64,000 nt of DNA from Streptomyces fragilis. Its GTDB lineage: Bacteria; Actinomycetota; Actinomycetes; Streptomycetales; Streptomycetaceae. Position 1 is the first letter of the stretch; each line of letters begins with the position of its first letter. Below the pieces are notes generated by a model that had not been told where the DNA came from, did not search any database, and saw only the letters and a program-made list of their open reading frames with translations. Shown here piece after piece: positions 8,795-17,722 of the stretch. Location of the stretch: contig NZ_BEVZ01000006.1 of assembly GCF_003112515.1 (NCBI RefSeq), forward strand, positions 434,001-498,000, written 5' to 3'. A program made the translations under genes and the position numbers.

Positions 8795-10180
8795 TCAGCC
8801 CCGCCCCGCCCGACGGCGCAGTCCGGTCAGGGCGACGAGGAACCCGCCGCCGCCCACCGCGGCGACCAGTCCCGCCGCCGGACCTCCGCCGGCCATGACC
8901 GCGGCCACGACCGAGAGCGTCACCAGTGCGCCGGTCTGTACGGCCGTCTGGTAGACGGCCCCGGCGGCGCCCCGTCCGGCCGCCGGCACCTCCGCCGTGG
9001 CCTGCAGGTTCAGTGCGGCGAAGGCGAGCACGAAGCCCGCCCCCACCAGGAGCAGCGCCGGCAGCATCCCGGTCGCGTACGACGTCGGGTGCGGCCCCCA
9101 CTGGTACCAGGCGTAACCGGCCGTCGGCAGGAGGAGTCCCGCCGCGACGAGCCGGGGCGCGCCGAAGCGGGCCACCAGCCGGCCCGACAGCAGGGCCGTC
9201 ACGACCAGGGGGGCGCCGGCCGGCAGGAAGGCGCAGGCGGTGCGCAGGGGGCCCCAGCCCAGGTCGTGCTGGGTGCGGTAGCTGAGGATGAGCAGCAGCC
9301 CGAGGTGGGAGCCGTTGAGCGCGGCCGCCGCGAGCGCGGAGCGGATCATCGCCGCGTTCGCGAGCAGCCCGACGGGTATCAGCGGCTCGGGGGCCGACCT
9401 CTCCGCCAGGACGAAGCAGACGCCCAGCACGACCGTGCCGGCGAAGGCCGCGACGACCCGCGCGTCGCCCCATCCCTGCTCCGGCACGTGCACGACGGCG
9501 TACACCAGGGTGAGCAGGGCGCCGCTCAGCGCGGCCGCGCCGGGCAGGTCGTAGTGACGCGGTCCGGCGGCGGACGGCGGGTCGGCGGGGACCAGGCGCA
9601 GTCCGGCGGCGAACAGCACGAGGACCACCGGGGCGGGGAAGGCCAGCACCCAGTGCCAGTCCACCGGCGTGAGCAGGCCGGACAGCACCAGTCCCGCGGT
9701 GAACCCGCAGGCGCCGAAGAAGGTGTAGACGGAGACCGCGCGGTTGCGGTCCGCCCCCTCGCGGAAGGCCGTGGTGATGATGGACAGCCCCGTCGGCGCG
9801 GTGAGGGCGGCGCAGAAGCCCTTCACCACCCGGGTGACGAGCAGAAGTCCGGGGCTGTCCAGGAACCCGGCCGCGAGGGAGGCGAGCGCGAAGGCCAGGA
9901 GTGCGAGGAGGTAGACCCTCCGCCTGCCCAGCAGGGCGACCACACGTCCGGCGAACAGCATCAGCCCGCCGAAGCCGAGGGCGAAGCCCGTCATGAGCCA
10001 CTGCGCCGAGGTGACCGGGAGGGCCAGGTCCGCGCCGATGGCGGGCAGGGCGACGATCAGCACGGACACTTCGAGCGCGTCGATGAGCATGTTGCCCGCG
10101 AGCACGGCCAGCAGCGCCCACATGCTCGGGCTCCACACCGTGCGCACGGAGGTGCCTGCGGAGGTCTGCAGCGTCGTCAT
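8795..10180 (-). CDS. MFS drug exporter, DHA2 type (JadL-like)
   Basis: 461 residues, mostly hydrophobic, with about 14 predicted membrane segments. ALEVSVLIVALPAIGADL in the first helix (motif D1-like), FAGRVVALLGRRRVYLLALL (motif A) and VTRVVKGFCAALTAPTG fit the EmrB/QacA family. It lies between the hydroxylase-reductase and the phosphopantetheinyl transferase on the same strand. Inferred role: proton-driven export of the angucycline and self-resistance. Confidence 0.9.
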   Translation of the reverse strand: MTTLQTSAGTSVRTVWSPSMWALLAVLAGNMLIDALEVSVLIVALPAIGADLALPVTSAQWLMTGFALGFGGLMLFAGRVVALLGRRRVYLLALLAFALASLAAGFLDSPGLLLVTRVVKGFCAALTAPTGLSIITTAFREGADRNRAVSVYTFFGACGFTAGLVLSGLLTPVDWHWVLAFPAPVVLVLFAAGLRLVPADPPSAAGPRHYDLPGAAALSGALLTLVYAVVHVPEQGWGDARVVAAFAGTVVLGVCFVLAERSAPEPLIPVGLLANAAMIRSALAAAALNGSHLGLLLILSYRTQHDLGWGPLRTACAFLPAGAPLVVTALLSGRLVARFGAPRLVAAGLLLPTAGYAWYQWGPHPTSYATGMLPALLLVGAGFVLAFAALNLQATAEVPAAGRGAAGAVYQTAVQTGALVTLSVVAAVMAGGGPAAGLVAAVGGGGFLVALTGLRRRAGRG

Positions 10181-10252
10181 GGCGTTGTCCGGTACCTGTT
10201 CGGAAAGCGGAAAGGGTGCGGGGAAGTGGGTGCGGGGAAGTGCCGGGGCGGA

Positions 10253-10278
10253 GGGCGGCCGTGCCGGGGCGGCCGCCC
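10253..10278 (-). terminator. GC hairpin between the fused oxygenase gene and the exporter gene
   Basis: Eight-base complementary arms (10253-10260 and 10271-10278) with a 10-base loop lie in the 128-bp gap that separates the PKS operon from the exporter operon. It may reduce read-through; no U-run follows. Confidence 0.35.
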
Positions 10279-10308
10279 CCGCCAGCGCGGTGGGAGGCGC
10301 CGGTCTCC

Positions 10309-12636
10309 TCAGCCCAGCAGCGTGCCGCCGGTGGCGTCGACGAACGAGCCGGTGATCCAGCGGGCGTCGTCGGAGGCGAGGAAGGCCACCACGTCGGCGA
10401 CGTCCTCGGGCTCGCCCACCCGGTTGAAGGCGGACATCGCGGCCATCTGCTCCACCGCCTCGGGGATGTCGAAGACCGGGGAGCCGTTGCGGGTGATGCC
10501 GGGCGCCACGCTGTTGATGGTGATGCGGCGCGGGCCGAGGTACTTGGCGAAGTGCAGGGCCAGTTGCTCGACCGCGCCCTTGGCCATGGCGTAGGCGATC
10601 TCGTCCGGATTGGCGAAGCGGGTCAGACCGGAGGAGATGTTGATGATCCGTCCGCCGTCGCGCAGGTTCTTCAGTGCGCGCTGGATGAGGAAGAACGGGG
10701 CCTTGGCGTTGACCGCGAAGATCTCGTCGAACCGGTCGGGCGTGGTCTCCTCGGGCTTGACTCCGCCCATCACCCCGGCGTTGTTGACCAGGATGTCGAG
10801 GGCGGTGCTACCGGTCCGCTCCCGCAGTCCCTCCTCCAGGCCGAGGAAGAGCTCGTGCACGTCGCCGGGGACACCGAGTTCGGCGCGCACGGTGAAGGCC
10901 CGGCCCCCGTCCTTCTCGATCGTGGCGACGACGTCCTCCGCCTCCTCCTTGCCGCGGGCGTAGTGCACGGCGACGAGCGCGCCGTCCGCCGCCAGCCGCA
11001 GCGCGGTCGCCCGGCCCATGCCCCGGCTGGACCCCGTGACGAGTGCCGTCTTTCCGGTGAGCCTGCCCATGTCGTTCCTCCGCTCGGTGACAGATGTGGT
11101 CGGTGTTGCGGTCTGCGCGGCAGCCGCCGCCGGTGGGGTGGGTTCGGACGCCGGCAGCCCGAACCAGCGCCGCAGGACGGGTACCAGCCCGTCGGTGTCC
11201 GTGCCGGCGGACACCACGTGGCCGTCGGGCCGGACGAGGACGGTGTCCGCGCCGGCCAGGGGGTCCGGCCCGTCCGTGTCCGCCGGGCGGGCCGCCACCG
11301 CGGTGACCCGGTCGGTCCAGTCCGCGGCGGTCTCCCGCAGCCGGGCGAACCGGTCGTCGTCGCCGGACAGGTCGAGCAGCAGCCCGCGCCCGGTGCGCAG
11401 CAGCGCGGTCGTGGTCGTGGTGCTTCCCGGGGCGGTCTCCAGCCGCAGTTCGGGCAGGCGGGCGCCGAGCAGGGGGTGTTCGCCGCCGCCCACCTCGTAC
11501 CGCACGTCCAGGCCGGAGATCATCCCGGCCAGCCGCGCGCGGCCGTCCGGCAGGCCGATCATCTCGTCGATGACACCGCGCAGGTCCTCGGCCTCCGGGC
11601 CGCCCAGCAGGAGCGTGGCCTGGGCCCTGATGTTGGCCAGGGTCCGGCGCCCCACGGGGTGCCGCTCGTCGTGGTAGCTGTCGAGCAGCCCCTCGGACGC
11701 TCTGCGGGACACCTGGACGGCCAGCTTCCAGCCCAGGTTGTACGCGTCCTGCAGGCCGAGGTTGAGTGCCTGGCCGCCGATCGGCATCTGCTGGTGGGCG
11801 GCGTCTCCCGCGTAGAGGACGCGCCCGTCGCGGTAGCGTTCGAGCTGCCGTGACGCGTCGCCGAAGGAGTTGACCCACAGCGGGGTGCCGTGGCCGATGT
11901 CCTCGCCGGTGACGCGCTCCCAGGTGCGGGCGAACTCCTCGAAGGAGGGCTCCTCACCGCGCTCGCGCGCGACGCTGCCGAACTCGTGCACCATGACACG
12001 GGTCACCCCGTCGGGCCGGCGGGCCGCGATGGCCAGACCGCGCTCCAGCCGTTCGAAGCGCCGGTCGGGGACCTCGATGCCGGCCACGTCGGCCCTGAGC
12101 AGTTCCCGGGAGGCGTCCGCGCCCGGGAAACGGGCCCCGGTGAGCCGGCGCACCGTGCTCCGCTCGCCGTCGCAGGCCACCACGCACAGCGCGCGCAGCC
12201 GGACGGTGCCGCTGGAGGTGGCCGCCTCCACCTCGACGTGGTCGTCCTCGACGGTGAGGCCGCACACGGTGTGCCCGCGGCGCACGTCGGCGCCCGAGGA
12301 GACGGCCCAGGCGCCCAGGACCTCCTCGACCTTCGTCTGCGGCACCTTCCACTGGCCGGGGTAGGGGCTCGGCAGGGTCAGGTCGAGGGGGATGCCGCCG
12401 AAGTGGCCCCTGGGCTGGTTCGGCGGGACGCCGACGGCGTCGAGCAGGCCGCGGCTGTCCAGGATCTCCATGGTGCGGGCGTGCAGGGTGGAGGCGCGCG
12501 ACTCGGTGGTCGGCGCCGTGCGCTGTTCCAGCACGACGACGTCCGCGCCGCCGAGCCGCAGCTCGCCGGCGAGCATCAGCCCCACGGGGCCGGCGCCGAC
12601 CACGACGACCTGGGTGTCCAAGGGGGTGCTCGCCAC
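10309..12636 (-). CDS. Bifunctional FAD hydroxylase-SDR fusion, PgaM/UrdM/JadF type
   Basis: 775 residues from GTG 12636, two bases after the aromatase stop. Residues 1-~510: class A flavin hydroxylase with VVVVGAGPVGLMLAGEL, CDGERSTVRRLTGARFPG, and YAGDAAHQQMPIGGQALNLG. Residues ~523-775: SDR with LVTGSSRGMGRAT, NNAGVMGG, INISSGLTR and YAMAKGAV (Tyr and Lys present), ending TGSFVDATGGTLLG. In gaudimycin, urdamycin and landomycin pathways such fusions carry out post-PKS oxygenation/dehydration and 6-ketoreduction of the benz[a]anthraquinone. An internal start can give a free reductase (next entry). An upstream frame extension to 13.2 kb overlaps the aromatase and was rejected. Confidence 0.9.
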   Translation of the reverse strand: MASTPLDTQVVVVGAGPVGLMLAGELRLGGADVVVLEQRTAPTTESRASTLHARTMEILDSRGLLDAVGVPPNQPRGHFGGIPLDLTLPSPYPGQWKVPQTKVEEVLGAWAVSSGADVRRGHTVCGLTVEDDHVEVEAATSSGTVRLRALCVVACDGERSTVRRLTGARFPGADASRELLRADVAGIEVPDRRFERLERGLAIAARRPDGVTRVMVHEFGSVARERGEEPSFEEFARTWERVTGEDIGHGTPLWVNSFGDASRQLERYRDGRVLYAGDAAHQQMPIGGQALNLGLQDAYNLGWKLAVQVSRRASEGLLDSYHDERHPVGRRTLANIRAQATLLLGGPEAEDLRGVIDEMIGLPDGRARLAGMISGLDVRYEVGGGEHPLLGARLPELRLETAPGSTTTTTALLRTGRGLLLDLSGDDDRFARLRETAADWTDRVTAVAARPADTDGPDPLAGADTVLVRPDGHVVSAGTDTDGLVPVLRRWFGLPASEPTPPAAAAAQTATPTTSVTERRNDMGRLTGKTALVTGSSRGMGRATALRLAADGALVAVHYARGKEEAEDVVATIEKDGGRAFTVRAELGVPGDVHELFLGLEEGLRERTGSTALDILVNNAGVMGGVKPEETTPDRFDEIFAVNAKAPFFLIQRALKNLRDGGRIINISSGLTRFANPDEIAYAMAKGAVEQLALHFAKYLGPRRITINSVAPGITRNGSPVFDIPEAVEQMAAMSAFNRVGEPEDVADVVAFLASDDARWITGSFVDATGGTLLG
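11068..11085 (-). promoter_or_regulatory. Internal ribosome binding site and ATG for a stand-alone reductase
   Basis: Inside the fused gene, exactly at the SDR boundary, GAGCGGAGG is followed six bases later by ATG at 11070 (MGRLTGKTALVTG). Translation from here would give a complete 253-residue SDR (10309-11070). PgaM is known to yield both the fusion and a free reductase from one gene, and this site has the features needed for the same behaviour. Confidence 0.65.
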
Positions 12637-12638
12637 GC

Positions 12639-13574
12639 TCAGCGCCTGCTCTCGGCGTAGTCCTTGGCGTGCCCGAGCGTCGCGCGGCTGTTGGTGCTCA
12701 GCGCGTTGTGCACGTACGTCCTGGCGTCCTCCACCGTGGCGTCCGGCCCCAGCACCCGCTCGATGTTCGCGGTGTTGAGCACGACCGTGTGCTGGGAGGA
12801 GGCCCGCACCCCGTCCCCGTCGTCCTCGAAGGTCCAGTAGCCGGTGTGCAGGGTCATGAGCGCGGGCAGGGTGACCTGCTTGTAGGCGATCCTGTGGTTC
12901 GGGAAGCAGACGCGGTACGACTTGGTGGTGTGCACGCTGCCGTCCTTGGCGCGGGTGTCCATCTCCAGCGTCTGCAGGCCCACCGCGTCCTCCTCGAGGC
13001 GGACCTTGGCCACGTGCGGCAGCCGCTCGTCCCACTTGTCGGCCTCGTTGACGAAGTCGTAGACGTCCTTGGCCGAACCGGCGATGCGCACGGTGTCCTC
13101 GAAGGAGAACGTCAGGTCCCGGTCGGCGTGCGCCCGTTCCACGTTGCTCTTCAGCGCGGCGAGCTCCGAGCGGGAGTTCTGGTCGACCGCCTCGTCGATC
13201 CACTTCAGGGAACCGGGGTCGTCGTCGACGGCCCGGTAGTCGTGCAGCAGCCGGACCCGGGAGCGCGCCTCGGTGACGCGCTCGATGATCCAGGCCCCGC
13301 CCATGGACGCGACGGGCGGCGCGGAGACCTCCTGCCGGAAGTCGATCCGCAGGGCCCGCTCGTCGAGGGTGCGGCGTGAGGACCAGCTCTTGGCCTCGCC
13401 GTTGGCGGTCGCCCAGATGCGAATGCGCTCCTGGTCGCCGGTGCGTTCGACCTGCTCGACGAAGATGGTGGGCGGGAAGATGCGCGGCCAGTTCTCCACG
13501 TCGGCCAGCAGCCGGTACACCTCGGCGGCCGGGGCGTCGACGGTGATCTCGTGCTCGACCTCACGGGTCGTCAT
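12639..13574 (-). CDS. Di-domain aromatase/cyclase (SRPBCC), PgaL/UrdL/JadD-like
   Basis: 311 residues with two START/SRPBCC halves: EVEHEITVDAPAAEVYRLLADVENWPRIFPPT at the N-terminus, and TFSFEDTVRIAGSAKDVYDFVNEADKWDERLPHV from about residue 155. The repeat of 'AP/AGSAxxVYxxLxDxxxWxxxxP' is the signature of di-domain ARO/CYCs that close and aromatise the first ring of C9-reduced polyketides. It sits between the ketoreductase and the oxygenase-reductase as in other angucycline clusters. Confidence 0.93.
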   Translation of the reverse strand: MTTREVEHEITVDAPAAEVYRLLADVENWPRIFPPTIFVEQVERTGDQERIRIWATANGEAKSWSSRRTLDERALRIDFRQEVSAPPVASMGGAWIIERVTEARSRVRLLHDYRAVDDDPGSLKWIDEAVDQNSRSELAALKSNVERAHADRDLTFSFEDTVRIAGSAKDVYDFVNEADKWDERLPHVAKVRLEEDAVGLQTLEMDTRAKDGSVHTTKSYRVCFPNHRIAYKQVTLPALMTLHTGYWTFEDDGDGVRASSQHTVVLNTANIERVLGPDATVEDARTYVHNALSTNSRATLGHAKDYAESRR

Positions 13575-13608
13575 GACGGACTTCCTTCCTTCACGTGGGG
13601 CGGGGGAC

Positions 13609-14394
13609 TCAGAAGTTGCCGAGACCGCCGCAGACGTTCAGCGCCTGCGCGGTGATCGAGGCGGCGGTGTCGGAGGCGAGGTAGCCCACCAGCCCGGCGA
13701 CCTCCTCGGGAGTCGAGTAGCGGCCGAGCGGGATCTTCGCCCGGAACTTCTGCAGGATGGCGTCCTCGGACGTGTCGTAGGCGGCGGCGTACCCCTGGCG
13801 CACCCGCTGCGCCATCGGTGTCTCGACGTACCCCGGGCACACCGCGTTGACGGTGATCCCGGTGGGGGCCAGCTCGTTGCCGAGTGCCTTGGTGAAACCG
13901 ACGACCCCGTGCTTGGAGGCCGAGTACGGGGCGCCCAGGACCACGCCCTGCTTGCCCGCGGTGGAGGCGATGTTGATGATCCGGCCGCGGTCCTTCTCCC
14001 GCATGCCGCCGGCGTTCAGGGTCTCCCGGGTCATGCGGAAGACGCTGTTGAGGTTGGTGTCCATGACGTCGTTCCACAGGTCGTCGCCGATGTCGGCGGT
14101 CACTCCGCCGCCGCTGCGACCGGCATTGTTGACCAGGACGTCGACGGGACCGAACCGGTCGACGGCGGCACGGACGAAGGCTTCCACGGAGGGCTGCGAC
14201 CGCACGTCGAGCGTCGTCCCGTCCACGTCGAACCCGTCGGCCTGCAGCTGCTTGACCGTGTCGGCGACGGCGTCCGCGCTGCGCGCTCCGATGAACACCT
14301 GGTGGCCCTGTTCCGCCAGGACCCTGGCACAGGCCAGACCGATCCCGCTGGTGGCGCCGGTGACGAGGGCGACCCGCTTGTCCTGCTGCGGCAT
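13609..14394 (-). CDS. Polyketide C9 ketoreductase (PgaD/JadE-like SDR)
   Basis: 261 residues. LVTGATSGIGLACARVLAEQG near residue 9, NNAGRSGGG at about 92, NIASTAGKQGVVLGAPYSASKHGVVGFTKALG with Ser, Tyr and Lys, and the PGYVETPM loop are the features of ActIII-type aromatic ketoreductases. ATG 14394 was chosen over an upstream GTG (14403): GGAG lies 11 bases before the ATG but only 2 before the GTG. It reduces the C9 carbonyl of the nascent decaketide. Confidence 0.93.
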   Translation of the reverse strand: MPQQDKRVALVTGATSGIGLACARVLAEQGHQVFIGARSADAVADTVKQLQADGFDVDGTTLDVRSQPSVEAFVRAAVDRFGPVDVLVNNAGRSGGGVTADIGDDLWNDVMDTNLNSVFRMTRETLNAGGMREKDRGRIINIASTAGKQGVVLGAPYSASKHGVVGFTKALGNELAPTGITVNAVCPGYVETPMAQRVRQGYAAAYDTSEDAILQKFRAKIPLGRYSTPEEVAGLVGYLASDTAASITAQALNVCGGLGNF

Positions 14395-14475
14395 GTTTCT
14401 CACTTCTCCAGTCGATGGCGAGGGGCGGGGCCGCCGGGTGCGGGGGTCGGCACCCGGCGGCCGTGTGGGAGGGGG

Positions 14476-14748
14476 TCAGGCGACGGTGGCGCCGGACATG
14501 AGGTGCGCGTTGACCGCGTCGATGAGCGCGCGCGGCGTACGGGCTTCGGTGAGCACCGAGTCGTCGAGCGTGATGCCGTACTCGCGCTCGATGCGGCTGC
14601 CGGTCTCCAGCAGGGCGAGGGACTCGTAGCCGAGGTCCTCGAAGTCGGTGTCGAGGATGTCCCCGCCGAGGTCGACGTCCTCGGCCATCCCTGCCGCCTC
14701 CAGCAGGATGCGCTTGAGGGAGTCGAGGGTGAATTCCTGTGCGCTCAC
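14476..14748 (-). CDS. Acyl carrier protein of the type II PKS
   Basis: 90 residues. The phosphopantetheine site is FEDLGYESLALLE (Ser of the E-S-L variant of D-S-L), with helix I LDSLKRILLEAAG and C-terminal DAVNAHL. GTG 14748 is taken as start because AAGGA lies exactly six bases upstream; an ATG two codons earlier would abut the AAGGA. It carries the growing polyketide and needs activation by the phosphopantetheinyl transferase at 8.0-8.8 kb. Confidence 0.93.
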   Translation of the reverse strand: MSAQEFTLDSLKRILLEAAGMAEDVDLGGDILDTDFEDLGYESLALLETGSRIEREYGITLDDSVLTEARTPRALIDAVNAHLMSGATVA

Positions 14749-14824
14749 GGGCATTCCTTGTCTGTGCGATGGGTCGGTGGAACGGATCGGAAGAGATGTG
14801 CGGATGGGGGTGCCGGCGGGCCCG

Positions 14825-16039
14825 TCAGTCGACGGCGCGCACGACGACGGCGGAGTTGAAGCCGCCCTGGCCACGGGCGAGGACGAGGCCCGTGCGTACC
14901 TCGGCGGTCCTCGCCGCTCCGTTCACCAGGTCCAGGCCGTACTCCTCGGCGGGTTCGACGTTCACCGTGGGAGGGATGAGCCCCTCCTCGATCGCCAGGA
15001 GGGCGGCGGCCAGGTCGAGGGGGCCGGCTCCGGAGTACAGGCGCCCGGTCATGGTCTTGGGCGCCGTGACGGGGACGCCGCGCCGTCCGAAGACGGCGGT
15101 GAGTGCCTCGGCCTCGACGCGGTCGAGGTCCGGGAGGGCGGCCGCGTCGGCGAAGACCACGTCGACGTCGCCGGCCTCGGCCCGGGCGTCCGCCAGTGCC
15201 AGTTCGATCGCCTTGCGCAGCCCGGGGGCCCGCCCGCTGCCCGGCCTCGGGTCGAAGGTCGCACCGTAGCCGGAGATCTCGCCGTAGATCCGTGCGCCAC
15301 GGGCACGGGCCGCGTCGGCGGCCTCCATGATCAGGATCGCACCGCCCTCGCCGGGCACGTGCCCCCGGGCCTCCCGGTCGAAGGGCAGGTAGGCCCGGTC
15401 CGGTTCGTCGCTGGTGCTCAGCCGTCCGCCGGCCAGCTGGGCCACCCAGCCCCAGGGGCAGATCGAGGCGTCGACGCCGCCGGAGACGATGAGCGGGGTG
15501 CCCTTGCGGATCTGGCGGCGGGCCTGGGCCACGGCGTCCAGACCGCCCGCCTGGTCGGTGACGACGACGCCGCTGGGGCCCTTCATGCCGTTGCGGATGG
15601 ATATCTGGCCGCTGTTGACCGCGTAGAACCAGGCGAAGGACTGGTACGCGGAGACGTACTGGCTGCCCTGGCTCCACAGCTTGCGCAGCTCGCCCTGGCC
15701 GAACTCGAAGCCGCCCGAGGCACTGGCGGTGACCACCCCCATGTCGAACTCGGGCAGGTCCGCGGGCTCGACCCCCGCGTCGGCGAGGGCCCAGTCGGTC
15801 GCCGCCAGGGCCATCTGCGTCATGTGGTCGGTCTGCGGAAGCAGCCGGCTGGGCAGGTGGTCCGCGGCCACGAACCCGGGCACCTCCCCGGCGAGCCGGG
15901 CCGGATACCCCGACGGGTCGAAGCGGGTGACGCGGCCGATCGCGTTCTTGCCGTTCCGGGTCGCATCCCAGAAGTCGCGCGTCCCCAGGCCGTTGGGCGC
16001 GGCGACGCCCAGGCCGGTCACCACCACAGAGGCGGTCAT
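14825..16039 (-). CDS. Ketosynthase chain-length factor (KS-beta)
   Basis: 404 residues, starting at an ATG that overlaps the KS-alpha stop (ATGA). Ketosynthase fold throughout (VVVTGLGVAAPNGLG, FDREARGHVPGEGGAILIMEAA, NVEPAEEYGLDLV), but the active-site Cys is replaced by Gln in VVVTDQAGGLDAV, the decarboxylase/priming variant that defines KS-beta. It sets chain length, expected decaketide for an angucycline. Confidence 0.96.
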   Translation of the reverse strand: MTASVVVTGLGVAAPNGLGTRDFWDATRNGKNAIGRVTRFDPSGYPARLAGEVPGFVAADHLPSRLLPQTDHMTQMALAATDWALADAGVEPADLPEFDMGVVTASASGGFEFGQGELRKLWSQGSQYVSAYQSFAWFYAVNSGQISIRNGMKGPSGVVVTDQAGGLDAVAQARRQIRKGTPLIVSGGVDASICPWGWVAQLAGGRLSTSDEPDRAYLPFDREARGHVPGEGGAILIMEAADAARARGARIYGEISGYGATFDPRPGSGRAPGLRKAIELALADARAEAGDVDVVFADAAALPDLDRVEAEALTAVFGRRGVPVTAPKTMTGRLYSGAGPLDLAAALLAIEEGLIPPTVNVEPAEEYGLDLVNGAARTAEVRTGLVLARGQGGFNSAVVVRAVD

Positions 16040-17307
16040 GCCAAGCTCCTCTCCGGACGGGCGAGCACCATCGCGCTCTGGAAGCCGCCGAACCCGCTGC
16101 CCACCGTCAGGACGGTGTCGGTCAGCTGGTCGCGGGCCGTCAGCGGCACGTAGTCGAGGTCGCACTCCGGGTCCGGGGTGTGCAGGTTCGCCGTGGGGGG
16201 CACCACGTTGTGCTCCATGGCGAGCGCGGAGGCGGCGATCTCGATGGAACCGATGGCGCCCAGGGAGTGCCCCACCATGGACTTGATGGAGCTGACCGGG
16301 GTGCGGTACGCGTGGTCGCCCAGACTCTTCTTGAACGCGGCGGTCTCGTGCCGGTCGTTCTGCTTGGTCCCCGAACCGTGCGCGTTGATGTAGTCGATCT
16401 GCTCGGCGTTCATCCGCGCCTCGTCCAGCGCGACACGGATGGCCTCGGCCATCTCGGCACCGTCCGGCCGCAGGCCGGTCATGTGGTACGCGTTGCTGCG
16501 CGTGGCGTAGCCGGCGATCTCCGCGTAGACGTGGGCACCGCGCCGCCGGGCGCTCTCCAGCTCCTCGAGGACGAAGACCGCGGCTCCTTCGCCGAGGACG
16601 AACCCGTTGCGCGTGCCGTCGAAGGGACGGGAGGCGCGCTCCGGATCGTCGTGGCGGGGCGTGGTCGCCTTGATGGCGTCGAAGCACGCCATGGTGATCG
16701 GCGAGATCGGAGCGTCCGAGGAACCGGCGACCATGACGTCGGCGGATCCCTCGCGGATCAGTTCCACGGCGTAACCGACCGAGTCGATCCCGGACGTGCA
16801 GCCCGTCGAGACGACGGTGCTGGGACCCTCCGCGCCCACGGCCCACGCGACCTCGGCGGCGAACGAGCTGGGGACCAGGTGGTTGTAGAGATGCGGGGCC
16901 GCGTAGGTGTGGTCGACGAGGTCGAGCCTGCCGCCGTCACTGACCACGCGGTACTCCTCGTCGAGCCCCATGGTCGCGCCGACCGCGCTGCCGACGGTGA
17001 CCCCGACCCGGTAGGGGTCCAGGTCCGTGAGGTCCAGGCCGCTGTCCTGCACGGCGCCGCGCGCGGCCACCACCGCGAGCTGCGCGGCACGGTCCATGCG
17101 GCGGACCTCCTGCGGGGTCAGACCGTGTTCGTAGGGGTCGAAGTCGATCTCGGCGGCGACACGGGAGCGGAACGGGGACGGATCGAAGAAGGTGATGCCG
17201 CGCGTCGCGGTGCGGCCGCTGCTGATCAGGTCCCAGAAACTCTTCCTGCCGACGCCACCGGGCGCGAGGACTTCGATGCCGGTGATCACGACGCGTCGGC
17301 CGGTCAC
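16036..17307 (-). CDS. Ketosynthase KS-alpha of the type II PKS
   Basis: 423 residues from a GTG overlapping the cyclase stop (GTGA). Active-site Cys in VVSTGCTSGIDSVGYAVELI, catalytic His regions NAHGSGTKQNDRHE and SSIKSMVGHSLGAIGSIE, and C-terminal VGSGFGGFQSAMVLARPE are all present. It catalyses chain elongation with malonyl-ACP as a heterodimer with KS-beta. Confidence 0.97.
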   Translation of the reverse strand: MTGRRVVITGIEVLAPGGVGRKSFWDLISSGRTATRGITFFDPSPFRSRVAAEIDFDPYEHGLTPQEVRRMDRAAQLAVVAARGAVQDSGLDLTDLDPYRVGVTVGSAVGATMGLDEEYRVVSDGGRLDLVDHTYAAPHLYNHLVPSSFAAEVAWAVGAEGPSTVVSTGCTSGIDSVGYAVELIREGSADVMVAGSSDAPISPITMACFDAIKATTPRHDDPERASRPFDGTRNGFVLGEGAAVFVLEELESARRRGAHVYAEIAGYATRSNAYHMTGLRPDGAEMAEAIRVALDEARMNAEQIDYINAHGSGTKQNDRHETAAFKKSLGDHAYRTPVSSIKSMVGHSLGAIGSIEIAASALAMEHNVVPPTANLHTPDPECDLDYVPLTARDQLTDTVLTVGSGFGGFQSAMVLARPERSLA

Positions 17308-17633
17308 TTCGACGCCTCCCAGGTGTAGAAGCGCGTGGCCATCGCGTCGGCGGGCGAGCGCCAGGTCGCGGGGTCGTACGCCTCGATGAACGGCTTCAGG
17401 TCCTCGCTGATCCGGACGAAGCGGGGGTCGGTCTTCGCGTCCTCGATGCGCTCGCCGCCGTTGTCGGTGTCGAAGTCCTGCAGGTGGAAGTACAGCCCTC
17501 GGTACGAGAACAGCTGGCGTCGCCGGGTCCCCATGCGGTGGGGCATCTCCGTGGCGTCGAATGCGGCGAACAGCTCGGCGACGTCGGCGTGCGCGCTCGG
17601 TTCCATTCGGGCCACGATCAAAGTGCTGTGCAT
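17304..17633 (-). CDS. TcmI-family polyketide cyclase (PgaF/JadI/UrdF-like)
   Basis: 109 residues, typical of TcmI-type monodomain cyclases (dimeric alpha/beta barrel). STLIVARMEPSAHADVAELFAAFDATEMPHRMGTRRRQLFSYRGLYFHL and PATWRSPADAMATRFYTWE are characteristic. GAGGAGAGAG precedes the ATG at 17633. It closes the last rings of the angular benz[a]anthracene skeleton. It overlaps KS-alpha by 4 bp. Confidence 0.93.
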   Translation of the reverse strand: MHSTLIVARMEPSAHADVAELFAAFDATEMPHRMGTRRRQLFSYRGLYFHLQDFDTDNGGERIEDAKTDPRFVRISEDLKPFIEAYDPATWRSPADAMATRFYTWEASK

Positions 17634-17722
17634 CGTGCTCTCTCCTCAACAACCTGGACCGGGGGAAGAAGCCGGCCCCCGTGTCCTGTGGGCGGTGTGG
17701 CTTGTTGCGGACGAAGCGGTGC

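Noticed and set aside
12637..13203. N-terminal extension of the fused hydroxylase-reductase
   Set aside because: It overlaps the aromatase gene in another frame and lacks homology; GTG 12636 directly precedes the FAD motif.
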